From assembly GCA_027627225.1 (NCBI GenBank), contig CM051029.1:14326159-14390158 (forward strand): a stretch of 64,000 nucleotides of DNA, written 5' to 3'. The translations under genes and the position numbers were made by a program. The notes under the pieces are model-generated. The model searched no databases. It was not told the origin of the DNA and was given only the letters and a program-made list of their open reading frames with translations. The DNA comes from Congeria kusceri. Lineage: Eukaryota > Mollusca > Bivalvia > Myida > Dreissenidae. Of the stretch, positions 13,886 through 26,444 are shown in pieces (the first letter of the stretch is position 1; each line of letters starts with the position of its first letter).

Positions 13886-15163
13886 ACACCACCAACCACC
13901 AACTTGGGACGCAATATCATCAAGAACAAGAATATGCTATATAGACATACTGAAAACCAAAAGTAGACCATGTACTACTGATTTAATGCAATACAAAATA
14001 CATGTGGGAACATTTACTATGGTCATCAAATGGTAATAGCTTTACCTATCGAATTATCATACCAATTATTGTGGTGAAAAGCTGTTCATCAAGTACTTAA
14101 AATTGCCAAACCTAAAAACATGTTTGGTAAATCAATACACATCTAGGTACAGAACTTGATACCTGCATACATACTTATTTTAGTTTACATACATTTTACC
14201 TAATCATATTTCATTAAGATGATGTTTATTGTTAATAAAATTACCAAATGTCGATATGTACAAAGTGTAGTCCTGTATGAGATTCTTTTAAAGTCACGCA
14301 TTATTTTATAATTTGTACAATGTTTCGATTTATATACTGAGTCAATGTTCTACTTATAATTCATTTATTATTCTCATTAATTTTGCAGTATAATTTATAC
14401 TGATATTCCAAACCAAGCTATTATAATAGGAAAGTGCATGTTTACAATATGACGGTAAGAAACAATTTATTTCTCCAGCGTCAGTTTATTTAAAATATAT
14501 GAGGATTTTTTGTCAGATTTTCATTTTGTTTTATCAAAAGCATGATTTGGCAGAGACACAGACCTTTGAATCAAATAACTGATATGCTAACCATTAGGTT
14601 AAAGGGGCTTGTATGTTGTTGTAAAAGTAATATGATACACTTCATTTAAAATATTTTTTAAAAACTTTTTTCCATTTAAAGTGAAGTTAAGGCCAAAAAC
14701 ACCCATATCATTATTGGGAATAATAATTATTTTTGTGTAGGCAGTGCCATTTACTCCCTTTATAAATTGTGCATGTAATTATTTAAAAATGGACACAGAA
14801 ATTTGAGAGTTTATTACTTCTTTAAAAATAAAAAATGCAAACAATTTATTACAATAAATAGTTTGTAATTATTACATGACACAAATACAAATGAAAATAT
14901 TTTCAATGAAATAAAATGGATAGAAAAATTTTGCATAGTAGAAAGCATTATACTAAAGACTATACTCTTGCTCAGTTGTGTCTTACTAAACGATGAGTCA
15001 AACTATTTTCTGAATAGCAGTGAATATATTAATATATTAGCTCTTCTTGAACAATAAACAATAAACATGCATGAAAAATGTATTTAGTTTTGATATTTTG
15101 TCTTTTGCAATAATTAACAAACATGGCCTGGTGTTTTCACTAGTGATTTCACTATCAGGTGAC
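13886..15163. other. No gene seen
   Basis: AT-rich. I looked here for counterparts of gene B terminal exons T1-T3 on the minus strand and saw none. Confidence 0.5.
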
Positions 15164-15552
15164 ATATGCCCCCGAATACGCTTAAGTTAAAAAGGGGAAT
15201 AAAACAGCCAAAATACAAAACAGAATTATGGGGATTGCTTTCCCTGGTGGGTACTTAGACAGTAAAGACCTTTCAAGTTTCAAATAAATACCTTTGATAG
15301 TATTCAAGATATTTGACCTTGTGAAAAACTTTGACCAAAATTTCTATGTTGAAAAATGGCCATATATTTGACAAAATAAGAAACAGAATTATGGGAGTTG
15401 CTTTCCCTGGTAGAGACGTTGATAGTAAAGATGTATTTTAAGTTTCAGGCGAATACCTTGGATAATATTAAAGATATTTGACTACGCACGACTAATGGAC
15501 GGACGCATGGATTGACGGTTCAATTTTAATATGCCCTCCTATGGGGGCATTA
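15164..15552. mobile_element. Short element with ATGCCCCC inverted ends
   Basis: atgccccc at about 15166 is complementary to gggggcat at 15543-15550; the right end itself forms a hairpin (atgccctcctatgggggcat). Inside are two copies of a ~110-bp unit containing acagaattatggg and ttgctttccctggt, then a gga-cgga-cg run. It lies immediately 3' of the gene A recombinase exon. Confidence 0.55.
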
Positions 15553-15580
15553 ATATAATCAGTTTATTAAACAGATGTAC

Positions 15581-17352
15581 CTTTTTCAGCAAATTCTATC
15601 TCATCAAAGTCCTTTCCTCGATACTGAGAAATAGTTCCATTGTTAATGCTGTGAAAAACCTTGGCAACTTTTGCCACCTGCAAAGCACTTTAAGGTAACC
15701 AGTAGTATTCGCGATGCACATTAATGTTATGTCCTTGGAATGTGGCGAGAATATCCTGCGATGTTTCTGACAAGTATAGAATTTGAGCCAATGTGGCAAG
15801 TTGCTTCCTCAACTTGGTTGATGTGATTGCTCCTGGATTCTCCAGATCTGAGTCCTTAGCAAATTTTCTAATGCAATCTGTCACTATATGGTTTACTACT
15901 CTCACCTGGCCTGCAAACAAGTAGTTTTGTGTTACACCGACTTTTTCCCTGTTACTAACAAGAATATCTATTGCTTTTTTCATTTCTTCTGTAAAGAGCA
16001 CAGGAACCTTTCTGCCACATTTCCCCCTTATTTCTACTCTGGTATGAGTGGAACATAGAGTTTTTTTTAAATCAGACAAGGTTTCAAGGACAACTTAATC
16101 AGGTTTTCCACTACACGACTCCTGATATGCAAGAAGTGTCATTCTTTCAGCCTCACCACTTCTTTGCCTATTGAACAGAATGACTTGGGCAAGACAAACC
16201 TGCGCTAGTTCAGAATACATTTCTGGCTTGTCATTGATTTCTACACAAAGCCCATTTACTTTTTCTTTTAAACAATTGTTCAGCTTGACAACATCTTTGA
16301 CTAATGGAAGAAGCAATGGCTTATTAAACTTCTGTTTATATTAGTGTGCTTAAAGCACATGATGAAATAGAGTTCGACCACTCACTTTTATAGAGACTCA
16401 GAAATTGTACTGCCCAGTTTAATTTCTCCTGGTTGTTTTGTTTAAGGCCTTCAGACTTCAAATAATTAGCACACTTTTGTCAGGCTATGCCCTAGTTTTA
16501 GAGCCAGTGATGGTGTGGAATACATGTGTTTATCTTTACTTAAACCACACACATATTGTACACAATTGATCAGCGTATCCCAATTAGAAGTAAGTAGAAG
16601 TTCATCAAGTGATCTTATATTGGACATATTTTTGCATGTAAGAACTGAACGTCCCAGTTCTCGTAATTTCTGAAAAATATACAAATGCTTATGTCTTTCA
16701 TGGCCATGCTTGTCAAACAACCGACTACCAAAGTCCAAAATTATTTTATCAGTTATGCAGGTATTCTTGATTTCATCATCCTTCATGGCTTTCAAGATGT
16801 TTGTTTCTAAACCAGTATTGGAACTTGATGGCAGTAGAAGTAAACGACCAGACTTTACTTCATTTCTAGATAAAGAATCTGCTGGCCGTGAGACACATGA
16901 TTTTTTGTGTTTCTACAACTCATTCTTCTTGTAAAATGCCTTGCAGTGCTGACAAGGCACATAGTCTTTAATATGTACATCAGAGAGTTTTCCTGCATTC
17001 CTGTACTCTGGGATTAGTGTTCCCTTGCCCTTTTCAATCACACCGTAATTATGTTTAAAGTCGCCTTGGTTAGTCAAAGACTGCCATTGTCTTCGCCGTT
17101 CTTTGCTTTTTTTTGGTCAAACGAGAATTTTAGCCACTTCCGTTTCATTGGAGTGTACAAGAGTCATATGTCTTGCACTGTTTGGCATAATTGTTTTGCA
17201 GAAGACACAGCAACGCAATTTGTTATTGTAGTTACCTGTCTTGCTAATTTTTGCTGTTAAGACAGATATTGGTTTCTCAGTTGTTAGACAAGGAAAAACC
17301 CTCTCAGTGTCACTTTCCATGGTACTTGGTGGAATTATGTCACTGTTATATT
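15581..17352 (-). pseudogene. Gene A zinc-finger/tyrosine-recombinase exon, broken
   Basis: Acceptor ttctgttttgcag at 17352 in phase 1; the end is a weak donor at 15581. It aligns with the gene B exon through both zinc fingers and the recombinase boxes (NRQRSGE, EIRGKCGR, TSTKLRKQLAT, GHN, EYYWLP). Four in-frame stops are present: TGA 17117-17119, TAG 16913-16915, TAA 16095-16097 and TAA 15690-15692. At least two frameshifts lie near 16478 and 16337. Against gene B the stops sit at Arg, Trp, Gln and Gln codons. The catalytic residues are still recognisable, so the decay is fairly recent or slow. Confidence 0.88.
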
Positions 17353-17629
17353 CTGCAAAACAGAAATAAAAGGTCAGATTGCCAATAAATGATATTATAT
17401 AAAAACCATGAGGGCAATGGTGGCCCAAAGTGCTAACCTGAGTAGGGTATCTGAAGAATAGTTATGTATTAGTAAAGGAGGTTAGGATCTGTTTTATTTT
17501 AAACATGGGCTAGTGCTATGGGTTTTAAACTAGTATGAATTGGGTAGTGGAATAGTGAACACTGTTTTTGCCTATGATTCTCATGTCTATTTTGCAATAT
17601 TTATTTTCTGACTCTTTTTAGTTAAGTCA

Positions 17630-18560
17630 ATGACAATTATGGAAAATGCACAAACAGTGCATGTACAGTCTGGTGCTTTGGGCCCAATTTTGCTTAAATT
17701 TGACTTGACATTGTATGGTCACGTACCAACTGTTGAAGATTGGTAAAGAATAGCTTAAAAATGAGGTCCCTATCCTGAATAATGTCCATTTTTGTGCTGT
17801 TTTATTTCACAAAGGACATCTACTCTGGTGAGTCTGGCCCAATCTTGATTAACTATGATTTTTATGATAATCTTAGGGTTGTAAACAACATGTGCAAGTT
17901 TAGTGAAGACTGGATGGAAAATAAAGTCTCTATCCTCAATAATGTCCATTTTCACATATTTTTCACAAACAAAGGGCAATTACTCTGGTGTTTCTGGCCG
18001 ATCTTGTTTAAACTCGACTTTACTTAAAATCATATGGTCATAGACAAACTGTGCAAGAGTGGTGAAGATTGGATGAAAAATGAAGTCTCAATCCTGAACA
18101 ATGTCCATTTTAGCACATTTGTTCACAAATGGCAATAACTCTTGCTTATATTTGACTTCACCTGTAATATTATGGTCATAGACAAGCTATACATGATCAG
18201 TGAAGATTGGATGAAAATAGTTTCTATCCTGAATAATTCATAGTTTCTATCCTGAATAATGTCCATTTTTTGTTTGTTTTTTATTTCTTCACAAACAACA
18301 ATTCCAGTGTTGACCACAATATTGCCCACTTTTGGCTTCTGCTGAGATCTGATGCTCATACACAAACTGTGACAGTGTGGTAAAGATACGATAGAAAAAA
18401 GGCATATTTGTATATTTTTTTTTGCATGAAAAAGGGGCAATAACTATTGTGATACTGCTGTGATGTGGCAAATAAAAATCTCAACCGAGATTGTATAGTC
18501 ATACAAAAACTGTGCAACTTAGGTTAAGATTTGATAAATTGTGAAGTCTCTAGCGTGAGA
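17630..18560. repeat. Tandem ~150-bp repeat block in gene A region
   Basis: About six units sharing tatggtcatagacaaactgt, gtgaagattggatga and tcctgaataatgtccatttt. It lies upstream of the gene A recombinase exon, within its intron. Confidence 0.85.
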
Positions 18561-18749
18561 ACAAACTTATTGTTGACGGCATACAGACGACACAGGAGAA
18601 GTCCCCTATATCAATAGCTTACCAAGCACTTCGTGACAAAAGAGACTACCAAAATAAATCTTTTTAAATAAGTGTTGATGGTTAATATTTGTTGATTTCA
18701 CTGACCGATCAAATTTAATTTCACAAAGTTATCGAAAATATAATGTTCA

Positions 18750-19605
18750 CTCACTACATCTGTGATATAGAAATACACAACCCAAAACTCACTACATCTG
18801 TGATACAGAAATACACAACCCAAAACTCACTACATCTGTGATATAGAAATACACAACCCAAAACTCACTACATCTGTGATATAGAAATACACAACCCAAA
18901 ACTCACTACATCTGTGATATAGAAATACACAACCCAAAACTCACTACAGCTGTGATATAGAAATACACAACCCAAAACTCACTACATCTGTGATATAGAA
19001 ATACACAACCCAAAACTCACTACAGCTGTGATATTGAAATACACAACCCAAAACTCACTACATCATCATGAGTACATCTGTGATATGAGAATACACAACC
19101 AAAAACACAGCTCATCTGTGATATGGGAATGCACAACTCAGAACTCACTACATCTGTGATATAGGCATACAGGTCTCAGAACTAACTACATATGCGATAC
19201 AGGAATATATAGCCCAAAACTCACTACATCTGTGATACAGGAATACACAACTCTGAACTCACTAAATCTGTGATATAGGAATACACAACCAAAACTCACT
19301 ACAGTTGTGATATAGGAATACACAACACAAAACTCACTACCTATAGAAATAAACAACTCATAACTCAATACATCTGCAATATAGGAATACACAATCCAAA
19401 ACTCACTACATCATCATGAGTATATCTGTGATTTGAGAATACACAACCAAATACCCACTACATCTGTGCTATAGGAATACACAACTCAAAACTTACTACA
19501 TTTGCAATATAGGAATACACAACCTAAAGCTCACTACATCTGTAATATAGGAATACACAACTCAAACTCACTACATCTGCGATATATGAATACACAACCC
19601 CAAAA
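18750..19605. repeat. TAGTGAG minisatellite array 2 (opposite orientation)
   Basis: About 20 copies of actcactacatctgtgatat plus agaaatacacaaccc; the reverse complement carries the same tgtagtgagt core as arrays 1 and 3. Located in a gene A intron. Confidence 0.93.
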
Positions 19606-19609
19606 AGAA

Positions 19610-19690
19610 CTAGTCACAGTGGTGTAGTGGATATGGTGTCAACCTTGCCACCGGGAGGTCCTGGTTTCGATCGCCACTCGCGTAACGTTC
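19610..19690 (+). repeat. tRNA-like relic at the end of a minisatellite
   Basis: gtgtagtggatatggtgtca and ggtcctggtttcgatcgcc look like A and B boxes. It directly follows the 18.75-19.6 kb array. Confidence 0.5.
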
Positions 19691-19804
19691 TTGAGATTTC
19701 TCCACAGACACCATGTACTGGTTCTTCCCTGGAAGAATTTCGATGCAGACAAGCTAAAATAAATAGGTTTGAACTAAAACTAAATACTAACTACATTAAT
19801 TTTA

Positions 19805-19992
19805 AATAAATTTTAATCAGAAGAGAATCATGACATACCTTCAGCTTAGTTACTTTCACTGTCACTACAGGTACAGGTACTTTGCTAATCATCTTCACTA
19901 CAACTGGGATGATAGGATTCGTCAGCATCATCATCATGACTGCTACAGTCATCATCATGATCAGATTCAAATTCTGATAAAAAATAGAAAAA
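19805..19992. repeat. Segmental duplicate A of acidic exon plus flanks
   Basis: About 185 bp here match 23295-23480 with only a few differences, covering the exon and both intron edges. The match begins at aataaattttaatcag in both places. Confidence 0.9.
19854..19973 (-). pseudogene. Gene A acidic exon, downstream copy
   Basis: Acceptor tattttttatcag, donor GAAA/GTAACT, 120 nt, phase 1-1. Same acidic product as 23345-23464 with a few changes. It is placed correctly by order and phase between the linker exon and the recombinase exon. Confidence 0.65.
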
Positions 19993-20219
19993 TTGATGAT
20001 AAATATTTCATTGGAGTATCTCCATTGAAATTTCAAATGGCCATCTTATTCAAAACAATTCCTAAAATACGCTGCACCTTAGGATCTGAGGATGACCATT
20101 AGGTCATGATCTGAAGATATTTCCAACAAAGCCTTGCTTCCATGGATTAGAAGGTAAGTGAATTACTTAGCTGGCATCATAAGGTCTATAATTATTTAAC
20201 ATTCATATTTTTACCATTT

Positions 20220-21023
20220 AAGCCCCAATCACACTGTCACGATTTTGGCAACATTAGCCCAGGATTGATCTTGGACGTGTTTATCGTGATAAGTCGGGGA
20301 TGCACAGAGTCCCGACTCTATCTTCCTACATATACCTACGGTTGTTGTAGGACAAGACTACAAATATCAAAGACACTTGTAGGATCTGCAGCCGATTCAA
20401 CACGGATCAGCAAGATATGATACGATCTGTTTGGGTTTTTATACGCTAGTGTCTGGTATACGCTATGGTAACAGACAATTGGTAACGTTTCTCCTAAGAT
20501 TGTAGTACGTTTGAAGAAGATTCATCAGAATAACCCTTCGATTTGCCAATAACTCTCATGCTTCACTACGCTTCAAAGCGATTTGCACCAACGTAGGCTA
20601 ACGTATTGAGTGAGTAGAATCATTGCAATAAACCGTACAGGTAACCCAACCCATCTTCATATTGTTTTGGTCCATCGTGTATATTCATGAGTAGTCCTGA
20701 TAGTCCCTAAGGATCCTACTGGAATGGTAACTGAACCGTAGGACACACTTAGAAATCTGTACAATAAACGTATCAAACGTAGCATAACATAGTACAGTCT
20801 TGTAACACAAATGTCATATTATTAGTCCTGATTAAACACGATAGGCCACGAATGCATCCAAGATGCTGTAAGAATAAGCCCGATTGAGCTACGATGGTAC
20901 TAGGGGTGTCCTACATTTTGGAAAAAACAAGAGGGCGCTACGATTGTGTCCTCGCTTTAACACGAATCACCAAGATTTTATAATTGTTGACAATCAGAGC
21001 CAAAACAGTGTGACTATGGCTTT
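20220..21023. mobile_element. MITE-like element, imperfect inverted ends
   Basis: Left end tttaagccccaatcacactg and right end acagtgtgactatggcttta are near-complementary, with ATTTTGGC/GCCAAAA just inside. About 800 bp, no ORF, and the interior has runs of cacgat/atcgtg type words. It lies in a gene A intron. Confidence 0.6.
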
Positions 21024-21352
21024 AAACATCATTTTAGAGTCAAATTGTGGAATATATGCCTAATCATATCATTTTATGGTAAACATTACTATTACAAGAA
21101 ACTTATTATGTTATACATGGAAAATACTAATTCTAGTTGTAAATGACAACACCAAACCAACATTTAAATGCTTCTGTACAGGAGCAATTATACTGACCGA
21201 GATAATTTTTTAAAACCATTCCAGATGTTTCAGAAGAAAACGTTTTTTAACTAGCCGTTATTATTTCTTCCTACAGGAAGATTGTGCTTAAGTCAGATTG
21301 CTTCACATGAATGATCTGAAATACTGTGGATTTGTTTGTTTGTTTCCATTTT

Positions 21353-21566
21353 TCGCCGTACTCAACAGTATTTCAGTATTATGACGGCAGTCAGTTAACC
21401 TACTCACACTTTTCCTGCGTAAGCTGGTTTACCAGTACTAAGTGCACATACTTATGCCAGTAACTAACAACTGCCCTGCTTGAATCAGATGGAGGGGGAG
21501 AATGGTCGTAGAAAGGATTTCATGACCAAAGCCCACACAAGTTATGTGGCCAGGCTGGGAATCAAA
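21353..21566 (-). mobile_element. SINE copy lacking most of the tRNA head
   Basis: Shares the body of 12050-12312 (gtcagttaacctactcacac, agtactaagtgcacatact) but stops inside the B-box region. Confidence 0.78.
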
Positions 21567-22060
21567 ATACTGTGGAAACACAATACTACAAAAAGGCCGG
21601 GGAGACACAGATTTATATTAGAATTTTTTGTAGTTGTACATCTTTAGGAAAGTGCAATAGTCACATAGTCATAAATCAGGTTAGGTTTAGACTTGTAATG
21701 TTATCGGTGGCATTTAAGTGCACCCTGAAGATGTGCTTGTTAAAATGTATGTTTTATTAAATTTTAACATTTCAATGGAAGCGTGTAGTATTGCAACTTG
21801 CTTTAGTTAAACAAACGAGGACAATTGACAATTGACAGGACATACAAGTTATGGTACTATCAAATTCCTCATTTCTGTCTTAAGGTTATTTATATTTTTC
21901 TAACAAACAGTGCATAGATTATTATGGTGAATGTACTACTAAATCATGTTTTTACCTTAGAAAACTTAAGTCATCTTTTGCCAATATCATAATGCATTAT
22001 ATTAAGTTACAAACATTCATATTATTACTTAATTTCTAACTGAATAAAGAGAGACATTAC

Positions 22061-22307
22061 CATTGTTGATCTCCATCGCTTTGCTAGTTTCGATGTCTTC
22101 ATTCTTCAGACTTCTGACGGCTTTGTTGGCGACATCTGTTTTCTTGTTGACACTTCCTGGCTTTATCATGACATGTTCAGATTCTATGTTCATCTCCATC
22201 GCTTTGCTAGTTTCATTGTCTTCATTCTGCATACTTCTGATGGGTTGGTTGGGTTTTTTGTTGGCGACATCGGCTTTCTTGGTCCACAATGTATTGCATC
22301 CACCTTT
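22061..22307 (-). pseudogene. Gene A linker exon (phase 0 to phase 1)
   Basis: Acceptor ctcttgctttcag, donor AACAATG/GTAATG, 247 nt. It is open only in phase 0 on entry and leaves in phase 1, exactly what is needed to connect a SET exon 2 to the acidic phase-1 exons. It encodes GGCNTLW and then two imperfect copies of a Lys-rich segment (KKADVANK... NEDNETSKAMEMN and KKTDVANK... NEDIETSKAMEIN). No match was seen in gene B between 51.4 and 53.7 kb. Confidence 0.65.
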
Positions 22308-22494
22308 CTGAAAGCAAGAGTAATTTTTTTATTTTCCACATTTGTAATTTGAAGTTCAAATCTGCATGTCCAAGCATAAATTAAACTCCTTGTGAAATGA
22401 AACAATGTTGTAACTAGGTTTGTTACAGACATGGATGCCCCCACGATACATGTAAGGACACAGACAAATGGCATGTCGCCAACACTGAATGTTG

Positions 22495-22915
22495 TCTCCG
22501 ACAGTGATCATTTGTTGCAAGTCATTTTAAAATTGCCTGATAAATGAAGATGTTACTCGGGACAAGATGTGTTATGCTCATATTTGACCTTTTACCTCTA
22601 AGTGTGACCTTGACCTTTCAGCTAGGGACACAGGTCTTGCGCGCGACAACGCTGTCTCCACACAGTGATCATTTGTGGAGTTATTTTGAAATTGCCTGAT
22701 AAATGAAGTTACAGTCCAGACAACCTATAGTATACTCATATTTATCATTTCTCTTAGTGTGACCTTGACCTTTGAGCTACGTACAAAGGTCTTGAGCAAG
22801 ACACACTATCTCCACACGGTGATCATTTGTGGCAATTTATTTTAAAATTGCATGATAAATGATGAAGATCAAGTACGGACAAGATCAGACGGACATTTTG
22901 GGACGTACATACATG
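22495..22915. repeat. TGACCTTGACCTTTGA-type interspersed block
   Basis: Three units of the same family as 11640-11985 (gtgatcatttgtgg..., attgcctgataaatgaag, gtgaccttgacctttgagct), ending in a gatcagacggacattttggg tail. Confidence 0.85.
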
Positions 22916-23294
22916 TTTTCCAATGGACCAGAACCATTTTCTTACTCAGCCAAAATATATTATAAGAAGAAATGTTCTGAGAAAGTTTCATGTTGATTGG
23001 GCAAAAAATGTGACTTCTAGAGTGTTCACAAGCTTTTTCTTTAATATGACGTATTGACCAAGTTTTTAGACCCCACATGACACAGCCAAGATATCATTAC
23101 GACAAATGTTCTGATCAAGTTTCATGACGGTTGGCCAATACACGTGGTCCTCTAAAGTGTTCACAAGGTAAATGTTGAGGACTGACAAAAAGGGGTCACA
23201 AAAGCTGGTAGTGCTCAGGTGAGCTTAAAACTACCAAGCAGAGAGGCAGGCAGATTATCTCATTTCAACGCACACAGCCCTCAAATAGCAACAT

Positions 23295-23480
23295 AAATAA
23301 ATTTTAATCAGAAGAGAATCATGACATACCTTCAGCTTAGTTACTTTCACTGTCACTAGGGGTACAGGTAATGTGCTGATCATCTTCACTACAACTGGGA
23401 TGATAGGATTCGTCAGCATCATCATCATGACTGCTACAGTCATCATCGTGATCAGATTCAAATTCTGATAAAAAGTAGAA
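23295..23480. repeat. Segmental duplicate B of acidic exon plus flanks
   Basis: Partner of 19805-19992. Just right of it (plus strand) is a short CA tract and then a tandem block of about 175-bp units. Confidence 0.9.
23345..23464 (-). pseudogene. Gene A acidic exon, upstream copy
   Basis: Acceptor ctactttttatcag, donor GAAA/GTAACT, 120 nt, phase 1-1. It encodes FESDHDDDCSSHDDDADESY followed by a Ser/Asp-rich end. A near-identical exon with the same intron flanks is at 19854-19973, so one copy is a recent duplicate. Confidence 0.62.
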
Positions 23481-23539
23481 ACTAGCTTCTGTGTTTGATA
23501 AACACACACACACACACATGCCCCCGGTTGGGGCTGGGT

Positions 23540-24095
23540 AGCCCATTTCTGAGTCCAAATGAGGTCAAGGTCAAAGTGAGGTTGGGTGATATGGGTTGTT
23601 TGGGAACGGTCATAAGTAAAAACTGTGTAAATATCCCAGTGTTGTAGCAAGCGGTGTTGGTGGTAGACGAAACAGTAAAATCTAGTTAACCAAGAAATGG
23701 CAATTTTGAATTATTCTAAGTGCCAATTAGCTCAAGGTCAAGGTCAAAGTAAGGTTGGGTGAAATGGGTGGATAGGGAACGGTCATAGGTAACAACTGTG
23801 TAAATATCTAAGTGTTGTAGTAGACGGTGTCGGAGCTAGACAAAACGGTAAAATCTAGTTAACCAAGAAATGGCACTTTCGATTATTATAAGTCCAAATT
23901 AGGTCAAGGTCAGAGTAAGGTTGGGTGATATGGGTAGATAGGGAATGGTCATAAGCAACAACTGTGTAAGTATCAACGTGTTGTAGTAAGCGGTGTTGGT
24001 GCTAGACGAAACGGTAAAATCTACTTAACCTGTCATGGACGGAAGGACGGACGGACAGGACAATCACTAAATGCCTCCTGCATCAAGATGCCGGA
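23540..24095. repeat. Tandem ~175-bp repeat block
   Basis: Three units with aggtcaaggtcaaagtaagg, tgggaacggtcata, gtagtagacggtgt and acggtaaaatcta; ends in ggacggaaggacgg and a gcctcctgcatc...gatgc hairpin. Confidence 0.85.
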
Positions 24096-24959
24096 TGCAT
24101 AAAAATGATGCTAAATAATTTATTGGAGTAACATGATTGAGTACAGTAAAATCCTGCAAATACAAACACTTGTGGGACTTATTTGCGGTCTTAATAGTAG
24201 TGTGGTCATAGTATCAATGTACCACCGAGCCAGCACATGTACATGTATATGCCTGTAAGGAATAAGGGATAACGAAAATCATTTTGCTTTAGAATAAGAC
24301 AGAAATATACAAATGTACTTAATATTAAGAAAGTTAAATTAAAAGTGATCCACTAGTTTCAAGTCCATTTATGGTTCAAAATTCAATAGTGTTACCCTTT
24401 TACTGTCAGATAGTTAATTAATGTAATCTGTGACTAAATGCTAATGGTAATCCTTTATTTAAACATCTATAGCATATTAATTACCACAGACTGTTCATGC
24501 CACAAAGCGGTATGTTATCTCAACTTCACATTTTTAATTGCTGATGTAAAGTGATAAAGACAAAGGGCACTGGTCGGAATAACAAGAGTCATTTTGAATG
24601 TTTTTTTGGTCATATTTTCGATCTGTGATTAGTGGTCCTAATATAGAATAGCAGGGTATCCATATAATAGGGGTTGCGACCATTGGATTTAACGAACAAG
24701 AGGGCCGAATGGCTCTATACCCCTTAACTGAGAATGAGGACATAGGCGTTACAGTTTTAGAAAAGGTTTTTAGTCATTTTGTTAATTAAGTCTATAAAAT
24801 AAACAATGTAACTCCCAAGAAATGGTCATTCTGTGAAGTTTCGTGAGGCGGTTTAGGCGATTTTGTTTGAATGAAAGTCCTTTTCTGTTATTGAGAATTA
24901 AAATCTTGCAACCTTATAAATTCAAAATTTAAAACATTCCTATACTCCATGTTTTCCGT
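24096..24959. other. Gene A intron, nothing recognised except an element head at 24696
   Basis: aacaagagggccgaatggc at 24697-24715 matches the head of the 51.53-kb element but no matching end was found. Confidence 0.5.
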
Positions 24960-26320
24960 TTTAAATGCCCTACACATATGTAGTGAATTTTCTGTATTTC
25001 AGATTTATAAACACACATGTAGTGAGTTTTCTGTACTTAATTTATATAAACCCGGTATGTCGTGAGTTTTCTGTATTTTAATTTTCTATACACTTATGCA
25101 GTGAAATTTCTGTATTTCAGATTTATAAACACACATGTAGTGAGTTTTCTGTACTTAATTTATATAAACCCGGTATGTCGTGAGTTTTCTGTATTTTAAT
25201 TTTCTATACACTTATGCAGTGAATTTTCTGTATTTCAGATTTATAAACACACATGCAGTGAGTTTTCTGTACTTAATTTATATAAACCCGGTATGTCGTG
25301 AGTTTTCTGTATTTTAATTTTCTATACACTTATGCAGTGAAATTTCTGTATTTCAGATTTATAAACACACATGTAGTGAGTTTTCTGTACTTAATTTATA
25401 TAAACCCGGTATGTCGTGAGTTTTCTGTATTTTAATTTTCTATACACTTATGCAGTGAAATTTCTGTATTTCAGATTTATAAACACACATGTAGTGAGTT
25501 TTCTGTACTTAATTTATATAAACCCGGTATGTCGTGAGTTTTCTGTATTTTAATTTTCTATACACTTATGCAGTGAAGTTTCTGTATTTCAGATTTATAA
25601 ACACACATGCAGTGAGTTTTCTGTACTTAATTTATATAAACCCGGTATGTCGTGAGTTTTCTGTATTTTAATTTTCTATACACTTATGCAGTGAAATTTC
25701 TGTATTTCAGATTTATAAACACACATGCAGTGAGTTTTCTGTACTTAATTTATATAAACCCGGTATGTCGTGAGTTTTCTGTATTTTAATTTTCTATACA
25801 CTTATGCAGTGAAATTTCTGTATTTCAGATTTATAAACACACATGCAGCGAGTTTTCTGTACTTAATTTATATAAACCCGGTATGTTTTTTTTTTCTGTA
25901 TTTTAATTTTCTATACACTTATGCAGTGAAATTTCTGTATTTCAAATCTATACCAACATCTGAGATTTTTCTGTATTTCAAATTGTATACACATATGTAG
26001 CGAGTTTTCTGTACTTTAAATTACATACACCTTTACACCTAAGTAGTGAGTTTTTTGTAATGTTTTGTGTATTTTAAATTCAATTATAAATTCTATACAC
26101 CTATGTAGTGATTTTTCTGTATTTTAAATTCTATACACCTATGTAGCGAGTTTTCTGTACTTTAAATTACATACACCTTTACACCTAAGTAGTGAGTTTT
26201 TTGTATTTTAAATTCTATACACTGTTACACATATGTAGTTTTATGTACTGTATACTGAGCTTTCTGTATTTTAAATTCTTTAGACTCGTGTAGTGAGTTT
26301 TCTGTATTTTTGTTTCAAAA
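24960..26320. repeat. TAGTGAG minisatellite array 3 with ~117-bp higher-order unit
   Basis: A three-part unit (tgtagtgagttttctgtact, then ggtatgtcgtgagttttctg, then cttatgcagtgaaatttctg) repeats about eight times almost unchanged. It decays into simple 38-bp copies to the right. Located in a gene A intron. Confidence 0.95.
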
Positions 26321-26384
26321 ACCAGATGTGGTGTTTTAGTATAATCAATATACTTTATATATACAGTGCAAAACAGTGAAGTAC

Positions 26385-26444
26385 CTTGAATGTCGCATGC
26401 TGATTCACTTTCAGATAAGTCAAATGGATTGTCATCAGAATCAT
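26385..26444 (-). pseudogene. Gene A orphan acidic exon (60 nt)
   Basis: Acceptor tttcgtttttag, donor TCAAG/GTACTT, 60 nt, phase 1-1, encoding DDSDDNPFDLSESESACDI. It cannot follow the SET exon directly (phase 0 to phase 1), so it is either unused or needs another upstream exon. It lies just beyond the minisatellite at 25.0-26.3 kb. Confidence 0.55.
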
